Of a stretch of DNA of 64,000 bases, positions 1 to 13,139 are shown piece by piece. Source of the stretch: Rhea pennata (Eukaryota > Chordata > Aves > Rheiformes > Rheidae); contig NC_084664.1 in the NCBI RefSeq assembly GCF_028389875.1, forward strand, positions 38,946,323-39,010,322. The letters are read 5' to 3'. Position 1 is the first letter of the stretch; every line of letters begins with the position of its first letter. The notes under the pieces are model-generated. The model did not search any database, was not told the DNA's origin, and saw only the letters and a program-made list of their open reading frames with translations. A program made the position numbers and the translations under genes.

Positions 1-630
1 TGCTGTTGAATGTGATTAGTTTTAGAGTTTGCAAGTGTAGTGCTAAAACCTCTTCTTTAAATGTGTAATTAAGTCCTGGTGCCAGATGTAAATAATAAGC
101 CAAGCTGACAGCCACAGAAAAGAACATTTGTGAAACCATTAAAATAACTGATAACTTAAATGGAATTGATTCAGCCTCTGTACCTCTGTACCTACTGTGA
201 GATTTCTACCAGGAAATAGAGAACTTTGCTTTTTCCCTAGAAGATATTTTGTGAAATGCAAATGCAATTAAACCACTGAGGAATTTTATTTTATTAAATG
301 ACTTCATACAAAATAAAGAATCTCTTGATCCCATTAGCAAGCAGTATTTGACACACAGGTACATAAGAGCTCACCAGAGTAAAACTCCTAATGCAGCCTA
401 ACTCCTAATGTAGTTGTGACAATATGGCTGAATCACCCCTTAGATGTTATTTTCCCACATCTCATCAAGCAAACATCTGCAATACGTTTGTAATAAAAGC
501 CCTGCTAAGAGCTTTCTGGTTACAAAGGACAGTGGGCAGGTTTTGTGGGGCTTAGGCAGAAAAGAGCCGTGTGGGGCATCATGCAGAACAAAACCCGCAG
601 CGACAAGACGCCCAACCCGGTCTGCCTCAG

Positions 631-670
631 TGCCCCACCACTGCTCTGCCTCAGCTTGCGTGGTGGGGCA
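631..670. repeat. GC-rich inverted repeat (11-bp perfect stem, 18-base loop)
   Basis: The arms TGCCCCACCAC (631-641) and GTGGTGGGGCA (660-670) are exact reverse complements separated by 18 bases. The decamer TCTGCCTCAG occurs at 621-630 and again inside the loop. It lies within COLQ intron 1. Confidence 0.85.
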
Positions 671-1517
671 GAGTTTGGGCCTCGAGTAGTTTCCCTACCT
701 CCTTGTTAGCACAGTGGAATCTCAGTTGAGGTACAAACATACCCTCCTGCCCAAAAGCAGCGGTGGGAACAACAGCAGCCCATGCAGTTTTCCTTCCTAT
801 TTGCCTCTTCTACTATGTTTTCAGCAGAGGCAGGAATTTTCCCCTCAGAGGAGGAAGGACTTACTTATTGTTGGACTGGTATTTTTAAAGAGAACAGTTT
901 AAATGGCTTCTCTAGACAAACAAGTACGCTCCATAAGAGAAATTCGCTGCAAGAGAAAGCCCAGGCCCTGTAAATGATGGAGATGTGAACATGTTGTTTA
1001 TCTGAACAGAATCTATTAGCTTCAAATAAATGTAAAGCTTCTCAAAATAATTTTTCAGATCTAATAACTTACATGCTAATACAAGGCAATTTGAAATATG
1101 CCAGTGCAGATAGCATCTTGATGACTGCCATATCTCAGCGTTAGCTAATATTAACCTCATGGAAAAAGCATAACCGACTGAACAGAAATGATAACGAATG
1201 TAAATGCTTTTAGCATCCTATAGAACTCTAGTAGAAAAGTATTTGTTTCTAGAGGTTCTAAAGAATGGATTAAATTGTCTTTCAAATGATGTACTTCTTC
1301 AAACACTAGGCTTCTCTAGATGTTATCTAGATGTTAACTTAAAGCTACCTAAAATGGCTACAGAACTCTAATGGTTGCATTCTTATTAAATGCTATAGGG
1401 CTTTTCCCCAAAGCATATTTGCGCTACTCTTGTGACCATCAGAGCCTTATTATGTGAAAAGGAATATCCTAAAATGAATGGGCTGGTCAAACCATTGGGA
1501 ATGAAGAGGTATAATTG

Positions 1518-1645
1518 GCTATTATAATAATTATTTTAATATTTATTATTAAATAATTATTTTAAATTTTTAAATTAAATTAAAATTTAATTTATTTAAT
1601 TTTAATAATTATACGATAATTATTGTGCTATTATAATGCACATAA
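1518..1645. repeat. AT-rich palindromic low-complexity block
   Basis: About 130 bases consist almost entirely of A and T. They include a perfect inverted repeat with 10-base arms (1571-1580 and 1585-1594) around a 4-base loop. Confidence 0.85.
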
Positions 1646-1790
1646 TTTTTTTTTTAATGTCCTAGGAGAAATCACTCATACAATTGTTATTTGGTAGAGA
1701 AATCTATCTTCACATGCAAGCAAGCCTGCTGATTACAGTTCCTTCCTAAGTGCCTTAAATCCATCTGGCTCTGTGGTCACCACAGAAATT

Positions 1791-1809
1791 AGAGAGAGAG
1801 AGAGAGAGA
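1791..1809. repeat. (AG)n microsatellite
   Basis: An uninterrupted AG dinucleotide run of about nine units in COLQ intron 1. Confidence 0.9.
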
Positions 1810-2796
1810 ATCTTTAAATCCATCTGTGAGATTGATTTTATGTAGTCTTAAAATCTGCAGCCTTTTGGTCACTCTCTCGATATTACAGACATAGGAAGGA
1901 TTGGAAGGTATAGCAGACCCAGACCTATAAATCTCACTTGAACCATCCCACTGAAGGAATCTAGGATTTTAGTTAGAAGCGTCTCTACTGACAGATAAAG
2001 AATAGCAGAAAGAAGGTGGGGGAGAGTAATTTGCCATAAAATGATGGAAGTTTATGAAAGAGAGTCAGAGTTCTGGTCACCTTTCCCCTTCGTTCCCACA
2101 GAACGTGGTTAGGGGAAAGTCTTGCTGATTAAACTAGAAAATCTACTAAGTGGGATTTCCAGTGCCCTGGCTCAGCTGTCAATTAATTCATTTTGCCTTA
2201 GCCTAGCAGGGATTTTCCATGCAGTAGACTCTTGCTTGCTATGTCAGTCATCTGAGTATTTGTTAGTGGCATAGCCAGGGCGCATGATGTTTATTCTGCT
2301 AACGTCCAGCCGGGAGTCCGGCAGCACTCATTGAGGTCAGAACTTTATTTATAGAAGCAGATATACATTGAGACTCATTTTCTTTCCTTTACTGTAATCT
2401 ACCTAAGCTCATCCAAAATAGAAAGAACCATGCAGACATGTAAGTAATATACTAATTGGGCCAGATCCTCCAGCGGCACAAATCAGCACAGCACCACGGA
2501 AGCCAACAGGAAAAAAAGCATTTCAGCGCAGCTGAGGATGTTGTCTATTATTTCTAACAGGGAAAGGAAGGGAGAGGTATAAAATCAGAAATAATAAAGC
2601 AAAAAGCGAAAACAACTATGCAACAAAAATCTCCTAACATGTGTCAGTCTAGGTCTGCAATATAAAAATCCTTTGCTAAGATCTGCAATAGAAATATTTT
2701 TTTTCTCCTGTGTTCCCAGTCACTGGAAAACGTAGGAATTGGAGTGCAGAGGACAGGTCCAACCGAAGAAAAGTAACAAGACTTAAAGCGATTTAC

Positions 2797-2902
2797 CTGC
2801 TGAAACTGAGAAGACACTGTCAACGTACGAAGTCTGAGATAAAGCAAAGCAGAAGACAAGCTGAAGGCAGAATCCCCAGGCGGCAGGGCTGGGGGCAAAC
2901 AT
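2797..2902 (-). CDS. COLQ: COLQ coding exon 1 (collagen-like tail subunit of asymmetric acetylcholinesterase), 5' end only
   Basis: This is the first coding exon only. The start codon is at 2902-2900 and the donor (GCAG|GTAAAT) follows 2797, giving 35 codons plus one base (phase 1). The peptide opens MFAPSPAAWGFCLQLVFCFA and continues SQTSYVDSVFSVSAG. It has a hydrophobic signal-peptide core at about residues 9-21. It matches the family pattern of mammalian COLQ exon 1 (a GxxLQLxF core, then SQ, then xNSVxxxSA before the first intron). In the known protein, the proline-rich segment that binds AChE tetramers and the collagen triple helix follow; none of that is in this window because transcription runs off the left edge. 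COLQ is secreted and anchors acetylcholinesterase in the neuromuscular basal lamina. The position just beyond the HACL1 3' end agrees with vertebrate synteny. The exon call is firm; the gene name rests on a short peptide plus synteny. Confidence 0.85.
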
Positions 2903-3160
2903 GCTGGCCGCGCTCTGCGAAATCCCGAGCTCGAGACGCAGGTCTGCTCTGGGGCTCTCCCTCCGCCTCTCCTCTCCTCTCGCCTGGGCTTGCCTGCTCT
3001 CTTCCTCTTTCCTCTCTGCCTCCCCGTCTGTGCGGGGGGTGCGCGTGTGTGTGTGTACGTCTCTCTCCCTCTCTCTTTCTCTCCGTGCCTTTAGGAAGGA
3101 AGAATGCCAACCATTTCCCATTAAATCTTCTCCTTACACTAGACACGGTTATATTTAACT
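2903..3160 (-). promoter_or_regulatory. COLQ: Probable COLQ 5' UTR and proximal promoter
   Basis: Immediately upstream of the COLQ start codon the plus strand carries a long pyrimidine tract (about 2950-3085, CTCTCC-like, with a short GT run near 3042-3055), read as purine-rich GA sequence on the transcribed strand. A TATA-like stretch (TTAAATATAAC on the minus strand, about 3149-3160) lies roughly 250 bases upstream of the ATG. The transcription start is not visible directly; the assignment is inferred from the position next to the coding exon. Confidence 0.4.
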
Positions 3161-6100
3161 CCTACCCGGGATCGCTTGCCCCTATTGTGGACACTGGCTG
3201 TTCAAAACGCAGCGTGGGGGATTCTGTTTTTGTTAACAGAAGCAAAATGGCACTTTGGAGAATAATAACAAAGAGCAGCAAAGAGAGAAATTATCAAGTG
3301 GACTATAAACAGCGTCCCTCCGTACAAGCAACCAGACACTGCCGTCGGGATAGATAAAACCCCTGATTGATCATCTTCTACAGGTCCCTAATTGCCCTAA
3401 TGAGAGAGATGAGCAGTGACCAAACATCTGTTTGTACCTAGTAGCGCTTTGCATTCACTCACGCGGCGCAGCTCAGCCTGAGCGGTGCCACGAGGGCTCC
3501 ACGAAGCAGACATAACCAACTACTGTTTAGTACTGAAATGCAAACGACAGTGCCGCTGATAGTGCCAGGCATCATACAAACGCAAAGAGTTTTCTGACAG
3601 GGGGCAACAGGTGGCTGAAACAATACGTGTGCCATCACGGGGCGACCGAAACGCGGTCGGCTCTGGGGGCGGTGACAGGCAACACCACGCGGCAGTGTGG
3701 GAAAAAAAACAAACCTTCGATTTTCTGAAAAGCAATGCGCGCCTCTGTCACCTGCCCAAAAGCACAGTGTTTCTCTGCCTTAGTCCCATTAGGCTTTGTA
3801 AATAATTTTCTGCTAACAGAGAAACTAGTACAGAACTAGGGAAGGTCTGAGAAGGGTCCTTCACACATTGCCTTTCTGCTCGGAATTTGATAGCAGTTTC
3901 CATTAGAAAATAAAGGTACTCCTTCTGTGTGAAAACCTTCATTATTCCCTCCCTTCCAGACGGAGATGGCTTTCTTTGCTCGCTATTTATTCTCCCTCCC
4001 AAGACAAACATGGAAACCTTCTGGATTAATTATAGAATTGATATTTTTTCATTTGACAAAAGTATTCACTGATATAACAACGACAAGTCCCCACTCATCT
4101 TAACACCTACTGAGTATTTTAACAATTAATAAAGGCCAGAGTGATGTATTTGCACAATTCCAGTCAAACAGTCCTGGCTTTTACTTTCAATATATTTCAA
4201 ACATTATAAAAAATAACTTTCTAAATAGAACAAGCTGGTAGGAACAATCATATCTGTCTTATACTATTTGCAAGACAGACATTTCTACCCTTATCCTTAG
4301 AGGACATGCTTAATGCAACAATAGTGCTTTCTAAAATCTCTTTCCTGTATCACAACAATTTGTATAACTGAATTTATTTTTTAATCTAGTTTGATCTACT
4401 TCATTCCACTGTCTGTTAATTTTTTTGCATTTCACTGTTTTTAAGGAAGATGTTAGCTTGGCCCACTTCTTCAACCAGTATGATCATGGATTAATAAGTG
4501 CCAGTAGCTCTCTCAGCGTGCTGCAACTCTGAAAGAAAGGCATAGTTTTCGGGAAGTTCATCACAGCAAGCCCAAAGTATGTAATGTCCAGTTACCTGAT
4601 TATAAGCAATGGACTGTTCCCAAATTAGAAGCCTAGATGGAAACTGGAAAACAATTTGTGTTCAAAGGAAATTCCTCTGAAAATGTACGACCAACTCAAT
4701 AGTTAGTCAAAGCAATAACTGGGTAACACCAACAAATCCTCCTGAAGGTCTTTCCGCTATTTCCGGTAGGAAGGATTTGACTTCAAAAAAAAACTGTTCC
4801 ACAGTCAGAACCCCAGAACCTCAAATGTCATCTTAAGTCTAATGTTCAAAGACAAGGACCTCCACCATTTTGTTACAGGAATTAACTGTGCTTTTAAAAA
4901 TCCTATTCTGAATTGATACCACAACAACTAAGAAAATGTCAACAGTCAAATAATTTTTATGCAAGGAAAAAAAAAATCTCAACGGTTTACCCATTCTAAT
5001 AGCTGTTGCGTGACCTTTTCTGCTGAGATCTGAACTCTTAGAAGAAATGGACTGAAGAACCTACTGATCAATCCTACCATGAAAACAGAATTTATGAACC
5101 TATCTTTTCTGCAGAAGAAGTAATGAATCTGTATTAAAAAGAAGGCTTCTTCCCAGTTCTATCCACTTTTGGCTGACAAGTCCCTCATTTAAAACCCAAG
5201 GGAAAATTTATATACTTAAAATATCACCAATCTCAAGGTCCTGCATGAACACAGTTTTAATTAAAAGGATAATCAAGACTTTCTAGTTCAAAAGACTGGA
5301 AGCTCTTCTGCTGAGTGGGGCAAAGGCAAAACAGTAACTCAATGTTAATACAATAATTCAATAACAAATTATGTCTGCAAAGTAGTACAGAACTCTGTTC
5401 CCTTGATTAGTGCAGGAGATGGAAAAGATCCTTTATAATTATGTTTTCTTTGCAAAACTTGTTAGTCATTCAGCAACAATTGTTTTTCACAACAAAAGTA
5501 CCTGTTGTTTGCATGCATGCATCAGTCATGTCTAATGTTTAGATTTAATCTGACAATACAGCCAATGTTACTTTGGAAGAAGGTATTCTCTGTAAGTACA
5601 AAGGCAGCTGCTGAAGTAGAAAAGATTGCAGATGCAAAGAAACAAAATCTGGTTTCATAAAAAATGGTTTCATGGTTTTTCTGCTCATCTATTTAGAGTT
5701 AATTTTGGAGCTTTACTAGGAAAAGACTCGCTAATTTTGTGATGAACTGAATCCGACTACACAAGAAAGTTCTAATGCATTTCACAGCTCCACCCACACT
5801 GGTCACCCAGCAAGAGTATCAGGTCACGGTGCAGTCGCTCTGTTCGACACAAGACAGTGCTTGCAGGTCTTCAGCATACCCTCTGGATGACACATCCTGA
5901 GGACAGGACAGTGTTGCCTAGCAACTTCCAAAAGCAACCGGCCTTGCAAATTAACTACTTCCTGGATGCTGAATATTGCACAACAGCAGCGGCCTCCAGG
6001 TTAGGGGCCTCATCTATTTATTTTCTATACTACGTATTTGAAGAATTGCAAAACTGGCAAGGAAAGTTGATTCATTTTTTTTTACACCTTTTGTAAGTTG

Positions 6101-9100
6101 TTTCCAGAGCAGCCCAACAGCTCTCACCTCATTTTTAAAAAGTTCAGATCCAGCCACAAGCTTCGAATCTTTAGGCCTGTTTCAAAGGTTCCATCTTTCT
6201 TTTTCTTTTCCTATTGGTAATCCTCATGCATGATTTTTTTTTCCATTAATTAAAATGGAACAAACTGGAGTGTAAAAGGATTACAAACATGATTAAAGAT
6301 TACGGGTTAACACCAAGTGATTTCCATCAAAGCTATCAGAAGAACTAATTCTACTGTGACCTTTTAATGTTGAAAGGCACAGCAAAGTAAAACAATTAAA
6401 ACACAGTAATTCAGCTACTGACCTTTATAACATTACTCTCCTTCCCTGTTCCTGTTTGTTTCATCTGCCTTGTCTTTCAGACAGCAAATTATATAGCATT
6501 TGCTGTGAGATTGTAAAATATTTTGTACCATGGTAGCGCTGCTATACTTCTGGCTGAGATTTTCCAGGCAGAAATACGCAGTAGACATGTAGAAAGCCGA
6601 TGCTTCCAGGAAACATCCTACGGTGCACATATTGTAAAATCCACTTGGGCAGGAATCCTGTGGACTTGCTGAATGTGTTGATAAAACGTGCAGAAAGTGT
6701 GATGGCTCCCAAAGATGTACAGCTACCAGATGGCTATTTGGTGCATAGGAGCAGACCATCATACAGGGCATGTGTAGGACACTTGATGCTTCTTGGATAT
6801 GATACAGTCATAATAAACACTTGCAGTCTGCAAGAGATGCATCCAGGACTGCCAGATAATTATAAGTCCTAGACGAACACACAAAATCCTAGAATTATTC
6901 ATGGAAAAAAGTTCCAATTAGAAAAAGAGGAAGTCCATGGAAATCCATGTGCACAATAGCTTTGAGAATGGGAATGCTGCCCAGCTAAGACCTACAGTTA
7001 CTGCTAGTGGCTAAGTGGATAAATAGCCATTAGCTTCCTAGGCTGGTGAATCATAGACAGCTATAACCCTGTCTGTTCTTGATATTTAGTTCTAGAGGGG
7101 ATGGAAATAGTCTTCAGGGTAATTCTTTCATCTCATTTTCATTTGGATTGTCTATTTGCTATTATTTACTTCTATTAGTAAATGTCTGCAAAACTCGCTG
7201 CTTGCACTGGTATCACTGCGATGCTGCTGGAGGCATAGGACAAAAGAATATCTGGCAGTAATTGGCTCTCATGACTCCTAACTGAAGTGATTTAGCCTAC
7301 CAAGAAGCACAATCAATTAAACACCACAAAGCAATTTTTTTTCTCTGTGAACATTTTTTCTAGAAGAATATTAACATTATTGTTTTAATGCTCACTCTAG
7401 TCCAGAGAGCTTCATGGATGCTTGCACTGCAGCATCTTGTACCTGATTCTCTAATACGCTACAGCCTGATTCATCACTAAAATGTAAGTGAACACCAGCA
7501 CGTATATATCTAGGAGAACATCCCTAAGTATCAGCACTGCAGCTTTTAGTAGAGGATGCATGACAGATAGGTGTCCAGAGCACAACTGATCTAGGAAAAC
7601 ACTTAATCATTAATGTAACCTCAGACATGTAAGTTAAGTCCCTAAAGCCACCATTCCTGTTACTGAAATCAAGCAGGTGCATTTGTCCCTTGCTGAGTCA
7701 GTGCCTGAAAAGCTTGAAGTCACCTTGCCTTTAAAATAGTGCAATACCTCATCTTCTCACAGCTTCTTTTTCTCCCCTTTCGTAGATTCCTCTGAACACT
7801 GAAAATTTAAGGATCTTATGTCTTGCAGAATGCAAAACCAGCCACAGAGTTGTTGGCCACTTGGGGAGCAGTAGCAGAGGACTCACCAGTTTATCTAAAG
7901 GCTTGACAAAAGCACCAAGGTTATAAAGACGAGAAGAGGTAAAGTAAGTCACAGAAGGAAGAAGTAGCAATTTGTTGCTGAGTTTACTTGGGAGTTTTTA
8001 GCAAATAGATGGCCACAAGTGCTGGCAGTGACACAACAAGCAGAAATCCCACCGCAGTATAAATGAGACTTCTCTGGCACCACACCTTATAAGTAGAGAG
8101 GCCCTGCCTTTTTATGGTGCTCTGAATTTTGAAGTCCAGCAGCACTCTGTTGCTGTGGCAGCATGCAGAATGGTTGGGCACTCCACATTGCCTAATCATT
8201 CCGGTATGCCAGGGTTGCCGTCTTCTAAATAGAGGATAACAGCTGAGCCTAATCAAACTAGACAAATGCACTTTCCAAGATCCCTTTGCAAAATTAGGCA
8301 GCTATAGTTAAGGCTGTGTTAGTGTTTCCTTTATAAAAAGTTCCACTTTTGAAGGTTCAGTCATTTGTATTTAAGACATCTCTGCCAAGTGCCAGTTCAG
8401 CACGGAGGGATGAAAACTTTGAATAAGATCAGCTCCTGCTTGCACTAAATTCATTAACATAGTTAATTTCACTAATTTCAACTGTGCAGAATAAGACCTA
8501 GCATTAGTTACTTAACTATGGCAGTTTAAAATTCCTGATAGGACTGAAATACTATTTTTTTTTCCCAAAATATTTTCTCTTTATTTTGTGAGCAGTTGAA
8601 TAATATCACAGCTTCTGTAGAGTGAGCAGAAAGCTAATGAGGTCTTCCACACCTAAATTCCAGCCGTGTCTCCTTGCTGGAGCAAGAATGTGCTGCTTTT
8701 AATGAAAACTGAGGTGTACCTGCAAGTCTGCCACTAGCTCACAGAGCCAAGTCCTTTTAAATGCGGTACATGCACAGTGTCAAGGAGATAGATGATAAGT
8801 TCTTCAAACCCAGAAGTGCCAACTTTTTTTCTTTTACCTTTAATGTGCTGATTTCATCAGAGAGAAACTTTTATCCAGACTTTGTGAAGTCTAGCTTGGA
8901 TAAATGCCTGAGGGTATGTCAACACTGCAGTCAAACCATTGCAACTGCAAGGTAATACAGGGGTATCCAAACAAGATTAGCTAGTAAATGTATATCCTGC
9001 AGCCGCCCAACAGAGAACAGAAGGGACAATTTAATGCCTGACCACTTGGGACCTCAGGCAGGCTTGAGGGTTATGTTAAGTTTCATGCTGCAACAGCTAT

Positions 9101-11274
9101 AGGTAGTCACTGCACAAAAACATGTAAACACAGCAAATGTTTTCTGGAAGCAGAAACCACAAAAAAACCCTGTATATTGCTATGTAGATTTTGGGTGTAA
9201 AAGGGCTTAGATGAGTGTTCACTGTCTTCCTCATTTGGAAACATTATCATCATTATGAACTACAGGCAAACCTCCCATCAGCTACATAAGGAGTTAGAAC
9301 TTCTAACACATGAAAGTTGCTGAACGTCATGTGCCCCTGGTCATTTATACAACCCAAATGGATCTCTTCAACTCCAAAATACAGTAACTTGAATTTTCTT
9401 CAGAGGCATCTCTTCACTGCATCTAGTTTAGACAGAATTTGCCTGAGAATACTACCCAACTATTTCCTAGTTGGATTGCTCAGACAAGCTAGAGTTGACA
9501 CAAATGAAAAAGTCAAGTAATTCTGAATAAAACTATTGTACACAAAATTTTTAGTTGTGCACTTCTATTCTCTCTGCCTCCCGCCCATGAAGACCCCCCC
9601 CCAAAAAGAAAAAAAAAAAGTCTTTCTTGGAGTATTGACTCAAGCAAGCAAGTTGTCATTCTATTAATCTCTCTTATTTCTTTCTGCACTATTTCAGGCA
9701 GCCTTGAGATTCCTGGAAAGAACAGACACTGAAAGCATTTTCATTTATATTAGCATGTGCCATAAATAGCTAGAAGGGTCTGCTTTTCTGAGGATCTCTA
9801 CGTCTTGTCCATCTGGTTTCAATCACATAATCAAAAGAAACAACAAAAGTTGGCTTCAGAATAGCTGTTTCTTGTTTACACAGTATTCAGTGATAACTAA
9901 GTAAATAGGTAAAACTCATATTGCCTGTATGTCATCATGATCAGCTCATGATACCTGATCTGATCTCAATGCATCAGTAAGGATGGGGTGCTGAGCGCTC
10001 TTCTCTATTCTACACTGGGAGTAGACAAGCCCCTTACACAGTACAAAGAGCTGCAGTGGGGATTCTAACATACAAAGGTATGATGCGGTCAGGGTAGAAG
10101 TCAGTCAGCGCATTAACACGAGTTTTAACATAGGTTACAGCCAGCGTGTGCTGGTTTCTTGGGTACAAAGATGGTGCGAGTGACAGGCCTGGAGATTCAT
10201 TGCTGGTTAAGTGTATTTTTACATGTATGTTAAAAAAAAAAAAAGTAATCAAGACCACTACACATCTGAACCCTCAACAAAATGGATGCATGCTGAAAGG
10301 CCTTCAACAGCTGAAGGCAAGCATACTTTACATATTCCCCAATATTTATAGGGCAGACAACCTACAGAAAATATGACAGACTAAAGATGAAACAAAATGA
10401 TTTAAATAGTGAGTACTTTAACCTAAACCTATCAAATCCTACTTTTTATTCATTATTTTATCTCCAATTACCTGCCAATTTTGTCTCGGCTGCTGCTTTC
10501 TGCTGCAGTTTCACAGTTAAATTATGCAGTAGGCAACAGGCATTGAACACCTCTGTAATGCTTTTCTTGTACAGCTTGCTGGTCACAGGATCTGACCTTC
10601 TTCATGCATGCTGGTGCCCTGTCTCTGGAGATGCTAAGTGCTGCTGGCCACGACCTCCAGGTGTCCCGACCACTTGAATCGAACAGGTCTCTAAGAAAAG
10701 CTTTCATGGAAACTGAACTAGTCATTGAGGGAAGTCACCCATGATAGGTATCTCTACATATCATCTATATCTGTATCTATCCATCTATCTATATTCTTTA
10801 CTTACCTGAGAGCCAACCTAAGGTAAAGATTCAGAACTATGCCATATTTAAACACCAGCTTCTTGGCAAATTCTACCCAACGTGTCTCCCACGCCTTCCC
10901 TCAGCTGAAGCCCAATCATCTTCCTCCTCCTGACACTGGTTTTGTGAGACTGTACAATACCTTTATTTATGTGCTTTGGCCTTGAAAACATTACCAAGTT
11001 GGCTAGTCATATGGGTCAGCACCCCCCAGATCTTTGACCTCTGTAACTTTTTACTCCTTTTAATACTCCTCATTTCTTGTTTCTGTCTCTTCTAATCTCT
11101 GAAACTGTTTTGATTTTCATACTGTTTTTGTCCGCTCAACAACACTCTTAGCTCCATCTCCACGGTGTCAAACACAGTATCAAGTCATTTCCAGTAGCTG
11201 ACAAAACGGTAACATAATCCAAATGCAACAAATAACAAATCCAAATTAAAGGAGACACAGGATGAGAATCACTT
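3161..11274. other. Intergenic region between COLQ and HACL1
   Basis: About 8 kb separate the COLQ 5' end from the HACL1 3' end. Open reading frames here are short, start and stop at random, and show no recognisable family or splice structure. A (TATC)-type imperfect microsatellite lies at about 10752-10790. I see no tRNA, CR1 copy or other identifiable repeat. COLQ regulatory DNA is expected in its right flank (left part of this stretch), but no element stands out. Confidence 0.6.
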
Positions 11275-13139
11275 TTTATTGATTTTCAAGTATAAAACAA
11301 GAATTTCTGCATTTGTTTAACCAAAGCAAATGATCTCCCCTGTGGTCAGTACCAACATTATCTCTTACAGTCATTTTTTATCATTAGAATGTATTGTGTT
11401 TAATCATTACAACATATTAAAATTCATTTGTTTGTAATGAAAAAGAATGAAACAAGTAAAATCTGTGAGAGGATCCAATGTGTAATTTCACTCTAGATTT
11501 CTTGCAGAGGACCTCCACAGAACATAGAAACACTGCCAGCTCCATGGTCTTGCACTCCTTTGTGAATTGAATCCATTATATGGGTTTTATCTTTTTGTAC
11601 TTCTTACCCTTCCTACAGATATTACTTTTAATGGCTCAAGCATTCATACTGCCACATAGCAACTCCAACCCATACCGTGGGGAGCATTACCACCAGACCA
11701 CAGTACTCTTGCTCATGTCAGATACTGTCTTTCTGTACAAGTGTGCAGAGACACTCCCCTGCCTAATAGTAACCCATGGCCTCCTGTCAGACCCAGGCAC
11801 AAGTGCAAGAACCTCCCATAAGCCCATTTTTTTTTGCATCAAACCTAACTGCAGCCCAGGATCGCCTACCGACCCAATCCTTCTCTTCCTTGGCTCCTTC
11901 AAGTGCCTTCCACAATTCACATTCAATATCACCAAAATAACTGACAAAACAGGTCAATCAATCAGATCCAGAATTTCCCTTGAACACACGTAACAATAAA
12001 AAAGCCTTCCAGTGTATTTAACAAGAAATATAAAGTAACCTGCTTAGCACTATACTGAAAAGTAGCTGTTGTACGCTACTACAGAAGCGATGAAAGAGCT
12101 GCTTTGCTTTCAAGTTCAGAGCTGTAAGTCAGAATGTCAGAGGCAATGACAGATGAAAATGCAGGAGCAGATACCACCTCAGGCCAATCTACATCCGTTC
12201 TGCACCACAGTCAGTGCAAGTTCTCTTACTGATTTCAAAGTTTCTACATAGTAAACGCATTATATGGAAGAACCTTTGCTGCTCAGTTAGCCAGACACAG
12301 CCTGAAGGCTGGCTGTTGCTTTGTGATGCCAACCAAACTAACATTTAGCTCCAGCCTAACACTTTTTTCAAGCCTCTGATTATAAAGATTTACAATCTAT
12401 CAATCCTGGAAGACTCATTACTAAGGCCAGTCCTATTTTCGGTCTACAGGGGTGATAGTGTCTTTGTAAAAATTAAAACTTCAAATACAAAAATTTAGGT
12501 ATTTTTTCCATGCAAGTACAAGTCTCAGTTAATAGACCATAAAAAAAAACCTTACTGCAATCAACAGAAATTCAGAAAGTTTGCATTTTTGATATACTGC
12601 CATTTTCATGGAAGAGCAATTGAGAAAGCAACCTAAAATTATGAAGTGATTGTGTTGCCAACTGGCTTCAATGCACAGTGAAGCCAATCACTCTCACAGT
12701 CAGATACCTTTGGTCCTTAAAGGTTAAGCTAACAAGTAGCATGATGGTTAATTAAAAATGAAGCTACTGTAATTACAGATTGCCAAGAAATTATGGTTTC
12801 AAAAAAGTGTAAACTCCTCAGCTTTGTTCCTTCTTCTACAAGATCCAAGACTTTAATTCACAAACCTTGATGTGTAGCACTTTGAGTGAAAGAAAAAGTA
12901 AGCAATTTTATCACCCATATTTCTGTGCAATCTGCTAGGAAGCCTGGTATACATTCAAATGTGTCTTGTTCATTTTACAATCACTGATATCAGAGTAATC
13001 TGTAAATGCTGAAATGAAGTTATAAATCCTAATTTGTCCCACTGTTTATATCAAATACAGCTATACCAGCTCCACTCCCTGAAGCCAGTTTAGTTTTGCT
13101 TAATGCATTGCTTTGCATCACCATTCTCTTCATCTTCCG
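11275..13139 (-). other. HACL1: HACL1 3' UTR (inferred) with candidate poly(A) signal
   Basis: Downstream of the HACL1 stop codon the first clear AATAAA on the minus strand is at 11280-11275 (plus strand TTTATT), which would give a 3' UTR of about 1.87 kb. Variants of the ATTAAA type occur nearer the stop, for example around 12853. The true cleavage site cannot be decided from sequence alone. Confidence 0.4.

Larger units (their letters stand above)
1..2796 (-). other. COLQ: COLQ intron 1 (partial)
   Basis: No further COLQ exon (proline-rich or Gly-X-Y coding) was found here. The stretch is mostly AT-rich unique sequence. It holds a GC-rich inverted repeat at 631-670, an extreme AT-rich palindromic block at 1518-1645, an (AG)n microsatellite at 1791-1809 and a MEF2-like motif at 2345-2354. 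Confidence 0.7.

Noticed and set aside
1-2796. Search for COLQ proline-rich and collagen exons
   Set aside because: No Gly-X-Y run or proline cluster with splice sites is present on the minus strand; they must lie beyond the left edge.
2710-3357. 215-codon plus-strand frame across the COLQ exon 1 region
   Set aside because: It is antisense to the COLQ signal-peptide exon and its pyrimidine-rich 5' flank. The composition is biased and no family is recognisable.
6433-6872. Overlapping frames of 112 and 90 codons on opposite strands
   Set aside because: No family recognised. It could be an old unclassified repeat, but I could not identify one.
10522-10725. 67-codon minus-strand frame that looked transposase-like at first
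   Set aside because: No catalytic residues or termini could be found; the similarity was only an impression.
11580-11993. 137-codon plus-strand frame with a hydrophobic start
   Set aside because: Lies antisense to the inferred HACL1 3' UTR; no recognisable domain and no supporting splice or promoter signal.
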